NCBI GenBank assembly: GCA_914767715.1
Contig: OU612065.1
Location: 15,438,001 to 15,502,000, forward strand
Reading direction: 5' to 3'
DNA length: 64,000 nucleotides
Source: Membranipora membranacea
Taxonomy: Eukaryota > Bryozoa > Gymnolaemata > Cheilostomatida > Membraniporidae
Position 1 is the stretch's first letter. Every line of letters starts with the position of its first letter. A program made the translations under genes and the position numbers. The notes under the pieces are model-generated. The model searched no databases, was not told the origin of the DNA, and was given only the letters and a program-made list of their open reading frames with translations. This document shows positions 22,213 to 35,200 of the stretch, piece after piece.

Positions 22213-24780
22213 TTAGACTAGAGAGTATTTCATAGTTGAGGAGGTATCACAGCTATGCTGCCAACTAATTGTTTTACCTCTGGTATCATGTAATGCTGAA
22301 TTGAAGCGTACGTAGGTGTTTAGTTTAATGTCAAATAATCCGCCTTCTACCTTTCTGAGGAAGGTTACATCAATAGCATCTCTCCTATCAGACAAAAGAG
22401 GAATGGCATGATTAGTCATACAGTCAGTGATGCTATCAGTTTTATTCAAATGGTATATCCATTTAACAGCATTCCTCTGGGCTTTTTCAAGGCTAGTTTT
22501 CAGGCCGATATTATGGGGCGACCACACCTGACATGCATATTCTAGAATAGGCATAACCATAGTTTTGTATGCAACCAGTTTTGTCTTAGTTGGGGCTTCT
22601 TTTAGCCCTCTTTTAATCAGACCTAGGGAACGATTTGCCTTTTTTACTACGGCAGCTATGTGTGTATTCCATTTCTTGCTGGAATGTATGGTGACACCAA
22701 GATACTTAAGAGAATTTGAATGCGGTATGAGATCATCTCCCAGCTTAAGACTGATGTCTGGTTTATCATAGCCTACTTTCATGTGTATGCACTTTTTATG
22801 GTTGAAGACCATGTCCCATCGATTCGCCCATTCTTTAAGCTTGTCGACATCTTCTTGCAAGGAATTAATGTTACTCGTTATATCTGCACATAAGAGTGTA
22901 TCATCAGCATACAAGCGACAATCGGAATTTACGATAAACACAGCAATATCATTTACATATATTAGAAATAGAAGAGGACCTAACACTGATCCTTGCGGTA
23001 CACCAGAAGTTGCATTGAACAATTTAGATTTACTACCATTTATATTCACAGTGCATGTACGGTCTTTCAACCAATCTTCTATCCAGTCAACACATTTTCC
23101 ATCAAACTTATAATGTTTCAGTTTGTGTATAAGTAATGCATGTGGCACCTTATCAAAGGCTTTGGAGAAATCGAAGCTTACAATATGATAGTTTTCTTTT
23201 GAATCAAGTGAATGAGTCGCAAAATGTACAACATGTAGGAGTTGGGTTGTAGTGTTGAGCCCCTTCCGGAAGCCGTGCTGCCTGCTTGATACAATATCAT
23301 TTTCTTCTATGTGTCGCCACATGTTGGAACAGAGTATATGCTCAGTAACCTTGGACAAGATACAGGTCAGACTGATAGGCCTATAGTTGTTGCTGTCAGT
23401 TCTATCTCCTCCTTTATAAATCAGGGTAATATCTGCATGCCTCCAGATTCTTGGGACTTTACCAGCCTCAATACTTGCCTGTATCAAGTGACATACACAA
23501 TCTAGAAATGAAGGAACATATATAGCAAACATTTTTAATACAATGGCTGAGAGGTTATCTGGTCCTCTTGATTTTCTAGGATCAAGTTTTTTGAGCATAG
23601 CTTGGATTCCAGATTTGCTGACATTTATTTTAATCATGTCGGAATATTCATTTTCTTCTAGCTTTGGCAGAGAGTGCTGCTGGGCACAGTATACAGAGGC
23701 AAAGTGATCTGCCAGTTTGTCTGGGATCTCCTCTGTAGGAATATCTTTAAGCCCTGTAATGCTGTTAGATCTACCACGGTTTTTGCTGAGGTAGTTGTAT
23801 AAGGGTTTGGAGTTGCCTTCTTCCAATTGCTTGGTAAGGTGGTCTTTTAAGTAACTTGTCTTGGCATTCTTAACATTAGCTTTGATTTGGGAGCAGATAT
23901 TTTCATATTCTTGCTCATTAGCAATGCTTGGAAATCGCTCATTTCTATCAAACAACCTATCCCTTTTAGCTATCTGTCGTTTAATATCCTGAGTCACCCA
24001 TGGGTGACCCTTTGGTCGGTTTAGCTTACCTGGTATTGTCGAGAGGGCTGTGGCTGTTGTAGATGAAAATTTGCTCCAAGTGTCTTCTAATGGCATATTA
24101 TCTGTTGTGTTGTTGTTGTAGTAGGTTTTTAAAGTAGAGTAGTGGTCGTCAATAAGTGTATAATCCGCTTTGTTGAAGTCATACCTCTTTTGAGAAATTG
24201 CATGTATGGCATCCTTGTCGAAGCTTTGGGTGCTGATCTCTGTTAGGATCATTTTATGATCCGAAATGAATGGTTTAACACAACATGCAATATGTAAGTT
24301 GTCCAATGCAGTTTTGTTAATCATGACAAGGTCAAGAGTGTTGCCTGATGTATGTGTTGCCTCATGTATAAGTTGTATGAGATCAGCATCATTTATCAAT
24401 TCGAGTGCTTTAATATGCATTGCCTTCCTGTTAGATGAAGGCTTATTATATGTATCATCACAATCTTTTTGCCAAATAATATCTGGTAGATTGAAATCTC
24501 CAACATAAAGACAATGATCATGAATATTTTCATCAATCAATGCCTCCAAGTTATCAAGAGAGTATTCATTCGGAGGTCTATAATACACTATGATGTTTAT
24601 CTTCACCTTAGGATGAATCTGAATCTGTATCGTTATGGACTCAGCTGGTCCAAAAGTTGTCTTTAAGATGACTAAACGTGAGTGATTGCATACAGCGATA
24701 AGGGTACCTCCAGCCCCTTTTTTTCTGTCGTTTCTGTAGACAGTATATCCATCTCCTAGAAACTGCTGGAGTACCTGATG
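22213..24780 (-). CDS. LINE ORF2: endonuclease and reverse transcriptase, uninterrupted
   Basis: The frame is open from 24780 to the stop at 22213, 855 codons; the part from 24606 alone is 797. The N-terminal part is an exonuclease/endonuclease/phosphatase-type APE endonuclease missing its first segment: GYTVYRNDRKKGAGG, YYRPPNE, the catalytic GDFNLPDIIW and SDHKMIL are visible. The reverse transcriptase follows with FRKGLNTTTQLLHVV, FSKAFDKVPHALLIHKL, GVPQGSVLGPLLFLIYVNDI and the catalytic YADD (22900-22911). A C-terminal region with EYACQVWSPHN follows, typical of CR1/Jockey-group elements. It performs target-primed reverse transcription of its own RNA. The lack of any stop or frameshift over 2.5 kb suggests a young copy, although the missing 5' end should make it immobile. 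Confidence 0.93.
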   Translation of the reverse strand, partial: HQVLQQFLGDGYTVYRNDRKKGAGGTLIAVCNHSRLVILKTTFGPAESITIQIQIHPKVKINIIVYYRPPNEYSLDNLEALIDENIHDHCLYVGDFNLPDIIWQKDCDDTYNKPSSNRKAMHIKALELINDADLIQLIHEATHTSGNTLDLVMINKTALDNLHIACCVKPFISDHKMILTEISTQSFDKDAIHAISQKRYDFNKADYTLIDDHYSTLKTYYNNNTTDNMPLEDTWSKFSSTTATALSTIPGKLNRPKGHPWVTQDIKRQIAKRDRLFDRNERFPSIANEQEYENICSQIKANVKNAKTSYLKDHLTKQLEEGNSKPLYNYLSKNRGRSNSITGLKDIPTEEIPDKLADHFASVYCAQQHSLPKLEENEYSDMIKINVSKSGIQAMLKKLDPRKSRGPDNLSAIVLKMFAIYVPSFLDCVCHLIQASIEAGKVPRIWRHADITLIYKGGDRTDSNNYRPISLTCILSKVTEHILCSNMWRHIEENDIVSSRQHGFRKGLNTTTQLLHVVHFATHSLDSKENYHIVSFDFSKAFDKVPHALLIHKLKHYKFDGKCVDWIEDWLKDRTCTVNINGSKSKLFNATSGVPQGSVLGPLLFLIYVNDIAVFIVNSDCRLYADDTLLCADITSNINSLQEDVDKLKEWANRWDMVFNHKKCIHMKVGYDKPDISLKLGDDLIPHSNSLKYLGVTIHSSKKWNTHIAAVVKKANRSLGLIKRGLKEAPTKTKLVAYKTMVMPILEYACQVWSPHNIGLKTSLEKAQRNAVKWIYHLNKTDSITDCMTNHAIPLLSDRRDAIDVTFLRKVEGGLFDIKLNTYVRFNSALHDTRGKTISWQHSCDTSSTMKYSLV

Positions 24781-24783
24781 TCA

Positions 24784-26214
24784 ATGGTGCAAGTATTTCC
24801 CTCTTTACAGAGATTCTGTAGTGTAACAGTAGTTACTAGTTACATCAAAATATACAAAAATATAGCCTCTAAATGGTGCCTGAGTTACATGAGCTCCTGG
24901 TGGTGCTAGCAAGCATATTGAACTGTTGTTTTCCTATTCGTATGTGTCCAATAACCGTATCATACCAAGTAAGTAAAGTGTAGGCTTTCGCTTGATCCCG
25001 GCGTTTTATTTACTTGCAACATTGTAATCAGTTCTTAGTAACCATTGGTACCTTTGAATAAATTGTCTGTCAAAAAGACAATACTGACTAAGTAGGTCTG
25101 GCTCATTAAATTTCACACAGGCAAGTCTGGATAAGGTTTCTTCAGTAGATATGCACAACAGCAAACAGTCCAAGAACTAGTAATTAGAGGGTAATTTTGA
25201 GCTCGGCCATCAGGTCATGTGCACTTTTATCTCGTTTAATTGGATCTGTTAGGAGCAACTATGTTTTAACGTTGCACTGGTTTGTGGCTTAGCTTTCAGC
25301 AGTTGATTTCACTTCCATCCACTTATGTGCTTCACCACCCCCATCGTCTATGTTGCAATAAAAGAGCATATGACTACCAAATTTTGTTTTAAATCTCTAG
25401 AGCCTATACGAAATTAATAGTGTTGGTCGAAAGTAGCAGGAGGTACCCATGCAAAGGTGTTAGAGAGGGTTACCTTTTCCTACATACACCATACAAAATG
25501 GACAAAGCATTTACTTAGGTATCTAGGCCTATTACTTTTTCACATACATGAAGATGGTTTTAAATAAACCATAGGGTGACCGCATCATCTTTTAGTAGTT
25601 AATTTGCAAACCTCTATCACAGTTTGCTTGACCAGGGAGTTTTCTACCTTAAATCAACCTGGAAACAACTCCCAAAAATGATTGTCTGACTGATAAGTCC
25701 CACATAAAATAATCCCAGTTTGCTGCAGTGCTACTGCTTAACCTCAACCTGACATGGAGGTGTATGTATTATTTCCATCAAAATTTGATCAAGCTAGATC
25801 CGAAGGACTGTGGCAAAGTGATCATATGATATACTATTGCACGTAGATCTCTGATCAAGAGATCAGGAAATGGTTTGTGTATCCAAAGAAACTTCACAAG
25901 GAATCTCTTGTGACATCCTAATAAAGCCTTATTCTAAAATAAAGGCGGACACACCTTACATACTTATATTGAATACCAGATATACACATCTTGTTGTGTA
26001 ATCTCAATGTCAGTGTGAGACTATGATACAAATTTGCCCAGTAACACCTGTCCGTAACCTTCCCAGTAACCTTCCCAGTAACCTTCCCAGTAACCTTCCC
26101 AGTAACCTTCCCAGTAACCTTTCCAGTTACCTTTTGTTCTTAGGTCATATATTTAACTTGTCATTATAATTATTCCAGGCTCTCTCACCCGTAAGATAAT
26201 CACCCGATGCCAGT
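24784..26214. other. Intergenic region upstream of the GRIP-type gene
   Basis: No exon was recognised. Contains a partial copy of the CAGGGAGTTT repeat at about 25634 and a 12-base minisatellite at 26053-26135 ending 80 bases before the first coding exon of the PDZ gene. The promoter of that gene presumably lies here, but no core element is evident. Confidence 0.55.
26053..26135. repeat. Minisatellite, 12-base unit AGTAACCTTCCC, about 7 copies
   Basis: Tandem units at 26053-26064, 26065-26076, 26077-26088, 26089-26100, 26101-26112 and 26113-26124, plus a partial unit to 26135. The inner units are identical; the edge units carry single changes. Lies just upstream of the first GRIP coding exon. 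Confidence 0.95.
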
Positions 26215-29200
26215 ATGCCTGTCGGATGTTTCAGACATCAGTCAAGGAAAGGTAGCAAAAGTGTCACTGCAGCGGGTAAGCAAATCAACCTCCAAAGTAT
26301 ATTGTTCAAAAGGATTTGCAATGAAACATGTTTTGAGAATTTTAGGGGGTCTGTTGCTGATGGGCTACAAGGGTTTTGTAGTTGTTGATATACTTCAGGC
26401 TTCATGCTGTTGCTGGGGAACAATCTCCATCCTTAATTTGGTATTCCAAGCTATTGTTGGTTTCATTCCATATATTTGTTAATAATAGAAAACCATGGCA
26501 AAAGCTGAATCTAGGGATGGGCTTTCTAATCTAGATGATAGCATGCCAACCTCAACGGAGGAAATGAGTTGGTAGGCATGTGTATGTATTTGGGGTCTTC
26601 TTTATCTCGACAAACTAAGTGCAGCCTGTCCTGGCTATAAGATTTTTGAATTTGTTTAATAAGTAAATTTCCCCCTTGTTGTGGCCTCTTTTTCTTTTAA
26701 ATACAATCACGTGTACATGGTATGACCGAAGTTTAGAAGTTGTGTGTCTTCGTCTTGCAGAGCTGAAAAGACAGGCTCCGAGAGATGGCAGCCTCAAGTT
26801 AGGTGTTCCTGATAACGACTCCGGTACAGATGTGGTTACCATATATCGTAAATGTGATGATGATATTCTCGGAATCATCTTCTCAGGTTAGTTTGTTGTG
26901 AAACCCATGTATTATTTCCAACTAATATTAGTATGGACATAACCAATTTGCTGTTATTTTTTCAGTGTATATTGAGGATTTTGTCCATACTTGGTGATCG
27001 ACTGCTTGCAGTTTTACAACTTAGCGTAACAGCATGAATACGTACATAACTTATCTGCAACTAAATGGAGAAATTTATGTCTGGCAGGTGGACTTGATAA
27101 GGCAAACAAACCACACATCACTAACCTCCGGCCTGGTGGACTGGCTGCTAGGTATGATTTTAATGTTTCTTAATTTTAATCTGTGATGAGCAATATTTAA
27201 GGCTCAACACCAGATTATTTGTAAAACTTTTTCAAGTTGATGTAATAAAAGCACACATACCTTGTTGACTAGATATAGAAAGGCATACCTTGCTTTGTTA
27301 CATTTTAAATTCCTAGTGATGTCCCATACCATCCTGTCTGGTTATGCTCCAAACTGCAACTTACTTCTCAATATCATGCATTTTATTTTCTAAATAGCTA
27401 ATAAAAGGTAAGTGTTACTCAGCAACCATTGTGAGGCACACGTCTAGCTTTAGCTTTCGCAGCTTTGGTCCATGGGATGTCATTGATGTAGATAGATATA
27501 ATATCGTAACACCTGCTAGTCAATTGCGACAAAGCTAGCTATGAGAGTTATGTTACATATACTCAATGCAATTGATCCGGTTGGTGGTCTAGCATGAAGT
27601 GAGCTGTTTTCTGCTTATTTTCATGCTTATGCTTGGCAAATATTCCCTGTTGCACAATCAGAAACATCTCATTAATCTAATGATATGCAATACTTTGTTC
27701 ATAAGGAGTCCCTCTGAATCACTGTTTTTGTTTTTTTTCTTATTCGTTTTTTCTTAAGCTGTTTGGAAATTTGAGACAAGTTGTTGGCTGGGTTCAGTGA
27801 TAAATGCAGCAAAATGAAAAAAGGCTTGTATAACCTAGAGATGTAAATATTAGCGTGATTTTAGTTAAGCTAGTTTGGGGATGATTCAGTGTTAGCTAAT
27901 ACCAACTTTTGCTTGCTAAGATGAGAGCTTTTATGAAGTAAAAATGGTCAGATAATGTGAAGTAGTCATAAATTCCACAATTTTGAGCCTTGCATAAAGG
28001 CAAGCTTTTCCTCCTTCAAATACTTAACTCCTCTAGGGTATTGTAATACATGGAAAATTCCATCTGTTTCAGTTTCCGGGTAAAAGTTCTTAGATCTGAA
28101 TCACTCTAGAAAAAAGTAAACAATCTATGTATTCTGAACTCTCGTTTAGATGTGATGGCCTGCAGATAGGAGATTATATCACAGGGATAAACGGTATCCA
28201 AACTGAGAGACTCAAACATGATGAGATAGTCGTCCTTATAAAGAATACAGCATCCCTGATACAAATCGAAATAGCATTCTCGTTACCACCTAGAGGTTAG
28301 CTGTGGTTACAAAACCTTTCACAGAATAGTGTAACCTTTATAAAATATATATCACTACTGTACAGATTCTGATGGATTGATCAATTTGATCGCATACACG
28401 TGTTGATAACCTTGCTCATGTTGATTTTTTTAGCTCCACAGAGTGCATTCTCAGTAAAATGCCGTAAGACTACAGTATCATTGACTAAAGATGAGCAGAG
28501 TATCGGGCTTGTCATTAGAGGTGGAGCTCATGAACTAAAGAGTAAATCGCGCCCACTCACTGTCACATATGTCAGGCAAAATGGAGCTGCCCATCGGTGA
28601 GATAATAATCATACAAAAGCATGAGGTGTTGCCGGCGTAACGCACCTGCTCGGTTAAAATATACAGGGGACAAATTGTTATATATTTTCTTCCTATTAAA
28701 TGTATTTGCATCACTAACTGCATAGACAGGATACTTAGTTAATGAAGTTGTCTGTTTTATGATAGATAAAACATTAGGTGAACAACTCCACACTGTGACG
28801 AATATAACCTTTTATTCATGCCTTGAGCAGCTTTGTCAAGACATGGTGCTTTGTATTTTCATAAATTTGCTCCATTCATCACATACTATATGGGATTTTA
28901 CTGTTATACAATTGTCAGCGATGGTAGTATAAGAGTAGGAGACAGGATAGTAGCCATCAACGGCGTAACGGTAATCACTGCACTTCTGGAGCAGGCTCAG
29001 AGACTTATCAGAGAATGTCATAGTGTGGCTCATCTTGTCATTGAGTATGATATTGCTGTCATGGGTTAGTAATTTTATTGATAGCTGTCATAGATTTGCG
29101 CTGGTAAGGCACAACATGGTCCTGAACATATGCAGCAAACAATTATTTGACTCTTCACAAACACAGTTATCAAGACGTATCTATTTTTGTCGACTAGAAT

Positions 29201-32200
29201 TTTATGATGATTTTACACAGGGGTTTATGCCCTCCAGTTTTATCACATGTAGATATCCAATCATCTACAAAGTATCTACTCCTATGTCACACCACTCTCA
29301 ATCAGATCATTATTTGATATTTTCAGAGACTGTGCAGAACGCAGACGGGCCTCTGTTAGTTGAGATTGGTCGTAGTGTAGGATCTGATCTCGGTCTGACG
29401 TTACAGCAGCGTCCAGTACATGGAAAACCCTGTATTGTCATTGATAACATAGCTACTGCAAGTATTGCTGAAAGGTAAGAGACGGAAATGGAATGGAAAT
29501 CTCAGCATTTCCTAGTAATCATTTTTCTTTGTAACTACCATTTTCTCCTTAACATGTACTTTGTTTTGATCGGTCAAATATAAGGGATGTAATGAACAAC
29601 AAATGAACAAGATTTATGCAAGTTTCACCATTATTTAGAGTTTAGACAGTTTCTCAGATAGTTTTTCTTTTCGTATCTGGGGCATCCATTTTGTAACACC
29701 ATCGAATGGCATTGCAAACGGAATTTGATTTTTATCCCAAATGATTACAGCATGTGAGGAGCGCTTTCACTGAATGTTGAACTTTTTTTGACATGGATGG
29801 GTGTTGACCACAAAGATAAAATGTTATGATGTATTGTAGGTGTGGCGCTCTCCACATCGGAGATCACGTTCTGACCATCGATGGTGTTGAGCTGACTAAC
29901 ATGTCTGAAGCTGAAGCCAAACATTTTCTCACCTCTGGTACTTCTAAGCTCCTCCAGCTGGAGATATTACCTGTTGGACATCTTTACTCTAACAACCCTA
30001 CATTAGTACATCCAGACAGAGGCATCAAACGAGGCAGCAATGCTGTGTCTGGTGAGTCTTAAATATAAGAACTAACAGTTGGGTTAGATGTTGGGAAGGG
30101 AGGCTAATATCACACACTTTCTATCCTGTACCATGTGGAAGAAAAAAACTGAACGCTCCTGCCTTCCCATTCTGCAGTTTATTTCGATCCCCCTTAGATC
30201 AATGGCTTCTGCGTCTTCATGAATTATGTATGCAATCATGTTCCTGTCATGTGCCCCGCTGGATTTCCTTATAGTTTTAATATCAGCAGGTTACGTGACA
30301 AGGCTGCTATAGCCTACTGTCAAACGGAGAGGAAGTCAGCCCGTCACCATTCCTCATACATTGTGCATGAATTTACAATGAATGATCCAATGTTTTAGGT
30401 GGATTTTCATCTGAATGTCCGTTGGATACCAGCTTCTACAGTGTATTCAGTGAAGAGCATAATCCACTACCTCCAACACGGAGACCATCAAGCCATAGCA
30501 ATGCATACAACAACAGACTTATCACTCCTCACACAGCTCCTCCGACCAGGAGACTAACCTCTATACACTCAATAAGTGAGAGACTAGATAAATGATCTGC
30601 ATAGTTCTGATTGATGGTTATTTATAACCAGATACATCAATGATCCCCATATATTATGATTATATAGCAAGAGAAAATGACAACTTGACTGAAACAACTT
30701 TTATATTATCCACCAGGCAAAGCGATGCGTGCAGTCATTCTCAAGGAAACACTCATTGACAGTTGTTCTCTGCCAAGTCTGCAAAATTCTCTGACATTGT
30801 TATCGTGATTGCAGGTTCTATAGCTTCTACAGTAGGACATAGTACTATGTGCCATGAGGAGACTATGAAAGTATGTCTCTACCCGAACAATGCAGGGCTT
30901 GGTATAATATTACACAGTAATACATTACCTTCTGAACCCATGGATACCCACCCATTCATCGGTACACTGGAGCCAAACGGCAGTGCAGAAAGGTAAAACA
31001 TTCTTTGCCAGCCAGTAGCAGCAAGAGCATTGAAACACATACACATCTTCTCTTCTCAGAATTTAATAAAAATCCCCCCTTATTTCACCAGGGACTATTG
31101 GGAGTTTTCCCAAACTCCCTGGTTACATTTATAAAAAAAAACTGATGTGTGTTCAGCACTTTTGCTTCAACTTGTGTTGACTTTGAATTTTTAACAATGA
31201 AACTTCTTACTTTTTAACGATATTGCGCCAATATACACTACAAATTCCGAACTCGTAAAATATTCCATGAAATATGTATTGTTCTTTTTGTTCAGATGTG
31301 GAGTTATCCAGGAGGGAGACAGGGTTTTATCTATCAATGGTATCGGTGTTATTGGATGTAGTCTAGCAGAATGCAAACAGTTACTGAATCATACTGGTGC
31401 TAAATGTCTTTTGGATGTTGCTTTCGACGTGGCAGGTACTCAAAGATTAATAAAACTGGTGAAACTGTAGGATATGGTATTCCAATATTGACTGATTTGA
31501 AAATCGCGAGGCTTGGAGTTTAGGATGATTGTGTAGGTTGCTGGTCCATATTTCCCAATCTAGGATGCGGAGTGATCACACATAAGTGTGATCTAACTTT
31601 CCATTGAATGCTCTGTCAAAGGCCTGCCCTCATGACTCTTGAAATTGCCCAATATACACATGTCAACAGCTGTGAGATATATAGTGATAGAGCAGACCTC
31701 CCCATTGTAAACGGAGGCCTGACTACTTGATGTACCACATGGTCCTATATGCACATGCTTGATCAGTGAATAAAGTGGATAAATAAATAATATTACATTT
31801 TGAATGCTGATGAAAAGATTATTTACTGTGATTCCTATTGACAGATGCTGATAAATTCAGTTCAGGAACCTTTCAGGTAAAATTATATAAGCAAGGAGGC
31901 AGTACGGGTATTACTTTAGACGACAAGCTATCCAATAGTGGAGTCAGTGAGGTGATCGTTACGCATATAAAGAGAGGTAGTGCAGCTCACAGGTAACAAG
32001 AAACTAAGATTAGAAATCCTTCATGGGTCGTATTTGCAGGATGGGCTTGTGTCCCCATATGTGCGATGGAGATTAGAAAAACTGTCAAATACGTGACCGG
32101 ATAGTCCGGATCTAGCTCATGGTCATTACGGTGATGAAGATTTAACATACATATTTGGATTGCATTAGAATATGCATATAGTACATTCACCGATCCCCAA

Positions 32201-35200
32201 TGTTGTAAAATTAGTTTATCGTATGTGATAGCTCATGAGGTAGTCCTTTTTCCGTTTGCAGATCTGGTACAGTTCATTGTGGGGACCAGGTATTATCCAT
32301 AGAGAATATCAATCTCACAAATGTACAAGTTGAGGACGCCAGGCAAATTCTAGACAACGCAGATGATGTTGTTAAAATGAAACTCAGGAAAGATAGAGGT
32401 AAACTAGAGAGAGTTTATCCTGCATATCTTTTTCTGTATCAGTGTCTTAGGAAATCGGTGATAGGGTTTCAGCCGTCAAGAGATCCTAATCAATGAAATA
32501 ATCTGTATCAATGTTTATAATTAATAATAATGGTTCAGGCGATAAGAGAATCCGACCAATTGATTAATAAATGCTTGCTGACTTAAAATGATGATCTATT
32601 TAGGTGTCACTGTTTTTCTCATTCCTGTATGGTGCATCGGTTTCTTCGCAATGGAATAAAATAGCTGAAATTTATCATGCTCACATATTGTTCACATGAC
32701 AATATGGATCCTTGATTGGCTGGTATGGTACTTGTGATCATGATAATGAGTGTTGCAGCTGCTCATTGCTCAGATTATTGGTCACAGTGTAGATGAGAAA
32801 ACCAATTAAAAGTACTGTCTCTTTTATTCTAGCTCGTAGAGACTCATGTACAAGGGGATTGATGTTCTCAGTGGAGATACCGAAAGAGAACAACTCTATA
32901 GGGCTGACCATATCTGGGAAGGAACAGCCCAATCAGCCAATAACCATATCAGAGATCACGTCGGGTGGAATAGCTGAAAGGTGAGCCGAGTGGTTTGATT
33001 TAGAAATGACTAAGCCGATTCGTCCATAAGAAGCTTGGTAGTGATTGTCTCCAGTATTCCAGAGCTTCAGAGTGGTGAAACAAGCGTCGTTGAAATTGTG
33101 TGACAGAGGATATTCTGTTCACAAGTGATATCAGGACATACAGCAGCTGTTTTATTTTATAAGCATATAGACAGAATGCTCTTCCTAATTTTGGCTAATT
33201 TATTTTAGGATCGGGGCCTTGCGTGTTGGAGACAAGCTTATATCAATCAATGGTAAATCACTCCAAGGGAAGCCGGTGACTTTTGCCATACAGCTGTTAC
33301 AGAGATGTGGAGAGGTGGTACTTCTTACAGTATGCCGTGATAGGGGTAAGGATATTGGCTTATACTGGCGCACAGTAACAATTTGTCTTAGTATATTAGA
33401 TATCACTACTGTCAGAGTCAAATTGATTATCGACCTTGATGCTACCTCATACTAAATTACAACCAAATTTATTTTTTAAACATCTAGTTAGCTATAAGTG
33501 GTCGCTCTCATTTGATCAATATGAGATTTCATAAGGTACCTGCATCATGATTGTTAACACACTTCAACATGAGGATGTTTTTGTTGCAGACAAACAAAGC
33601 CTTCTGGTTCCTGGTCTTTACAGTAAGGTAAGGTTAAGGACACTCAGTTTAGATAAGTTTAAATAAGATGAGGAAGTAAACAGTTTATTAAAGTGAATAG
33701 TGATGTGTTATAAATCTAACAATGATTGATGGAATAATATGCTTTAATAATTATTACTTATGGTAGACGTAACAGTGATTATAAACAGCAACTATAAATG
33801 AAAAAGATTGATAGCATGGTATAAATGGATATTATGTAGTATAAAAATAGTGTTTAACTGGAAAGCCTCTATTATCTAGAGAGAAAAAAAACAATTTCTT
33901 TTAAACAGCAAAACTTTTGTGTCATTCAAAGTTTGCCGGTTGATTTTGTAGTTATGATAGTAGTGATTGCAAATAGCAACACCAATCTTTGACATTAATG
34001 GGAGCTATATAAAAGATAACAAAATGAAAAAGGACAAGACAAAAATTCACTATACAGCTAAAATGTTAATACTATAAGGTGTAATGCTGCTTAGTTGCCG
34101 TCAAATAGTATTTGTTAAACCAAGAAGTTATGCTACGCGTTAGCCATTGAAGAAATGCGTTTTGTCAGTTATTACAGGCTGTACCGAGCATCTTCATCAT
34201 CTTGAGAGGTGAATACTGGACTAACCATAAATACACAGTATATTGGTTACTATTAGTATGCTCAGCTGCTTGAAGATCCTGATTTTTAGTTCAATTGTTG
34301 CCATTTTTAGTGGACAGTGTTTTGATAACATGTCCCTGAGTGGCACTCCCCACGGAATGGGCATATGAACAAGTGTCGCAAAGGCTGATATTACACTGGT
34401 CGCAGTGACGCCCAGCTGTCGCATACAGTCCTTCTGTGGCACAGTTGTCACACATAGCCTCATACTTCCATGTTTGATAGACCTCATCGTGTGATTTGTC
34501 CACTACCTTAGGAAATAAAAAGAATATTCCTGCATTCAATTCTGACTAACTCAATAAACACCCTGTGGACCTTTTTCTTGAGGTGTAAGACGCATAACCA
34601 AGAATTATGTAATACATGCTCTTCTTGACTTATAATATAATGATAAAATAAATGTTCAACTGAACCTGGCATGGCCATTATGAAAAATTTTCTGTGATTT
34701 AATGAAAGACAAGATGCGTTTTTCTTACCTTATGGCTGAGATGCCAGATGCCCCATGGCGGGGCACTTAGTTTACCGCAATGCGGACAGGGGAAGTCCAA
34801 GCTATCTGTGTACTGTTGTCTTTCTACATATGCCCTCAAACACATGTAACAGAATGCGTGCTTGCAACTTAGATATGTAGGTTGTACTGACATTGAGCGA
34901 CAAAGGCGACATTTAGGGGGTGCAGGTGCAAACTGTTGGTTGTAGCTTGGCTGATAGGGCATGCCATTTGTCCAGTGATATTGTGCGTGAAAGTTGCTGC
35001 CACCTGGCCTATTAGTCATGGCAACATTGGCTTGACATCTTCTGTAACAGCAAAAAATTATTAGTTAGCATCACCAATTGCACCATGAGGTGAGAACTTT
35101 ATATACTCTTACAAAGTAAGCTTCTTTGTCATCAAGAATGTATTGTCTTTTTATAGACTGCAGATCAACACTCTGGTCAAAGCCGTGATAGTGCTGTTGA

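Larger units (their letters stand above)
22113..24783 (-). mobile_element. 5'-truncated non-LTR retrotransposon (CR1/L2-like LINE)
   Basis: The element comprises the ORF2 coding region below, a 3' stretch of about 80-100 bases and a short pentamer tail, (AAGGT)n on the minus strand, at 22113-22130. Microsatellite 3' ends are usual for CR1/L2-type LINEs. The coding frame runs upstream of the first listed start to a stop at 24781-24783; beyond that I cannot follow the N-terminal part of the endonuclease, so the copy is probably 5'-truncated, as most LINE insertions are. A 13-base poly(G) run (22199-22211; poly(C) on the element strand) directly follows the stop. Target-site duplications were not identified. 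Confidence 0.85.

Noticed and set aside
22565-23113. Plus-strand frames opposite the LINE coding region
   Set aside because: Shadow frames of the reverse transcriptase on the other strand.
26053-26135. Tandem array considered as a CRISPR array
   Set aside because: Head-to-tail 12-base units without spacers in an animal genome; it is a minisatellite.
26207-26482. 91-codon frame from the ATG at 26207 as the GRIP start
   Set aside because: It ends in phase 0 at the donor while exon 2 needs one carried base. The ATG at 26215 fits the phase.
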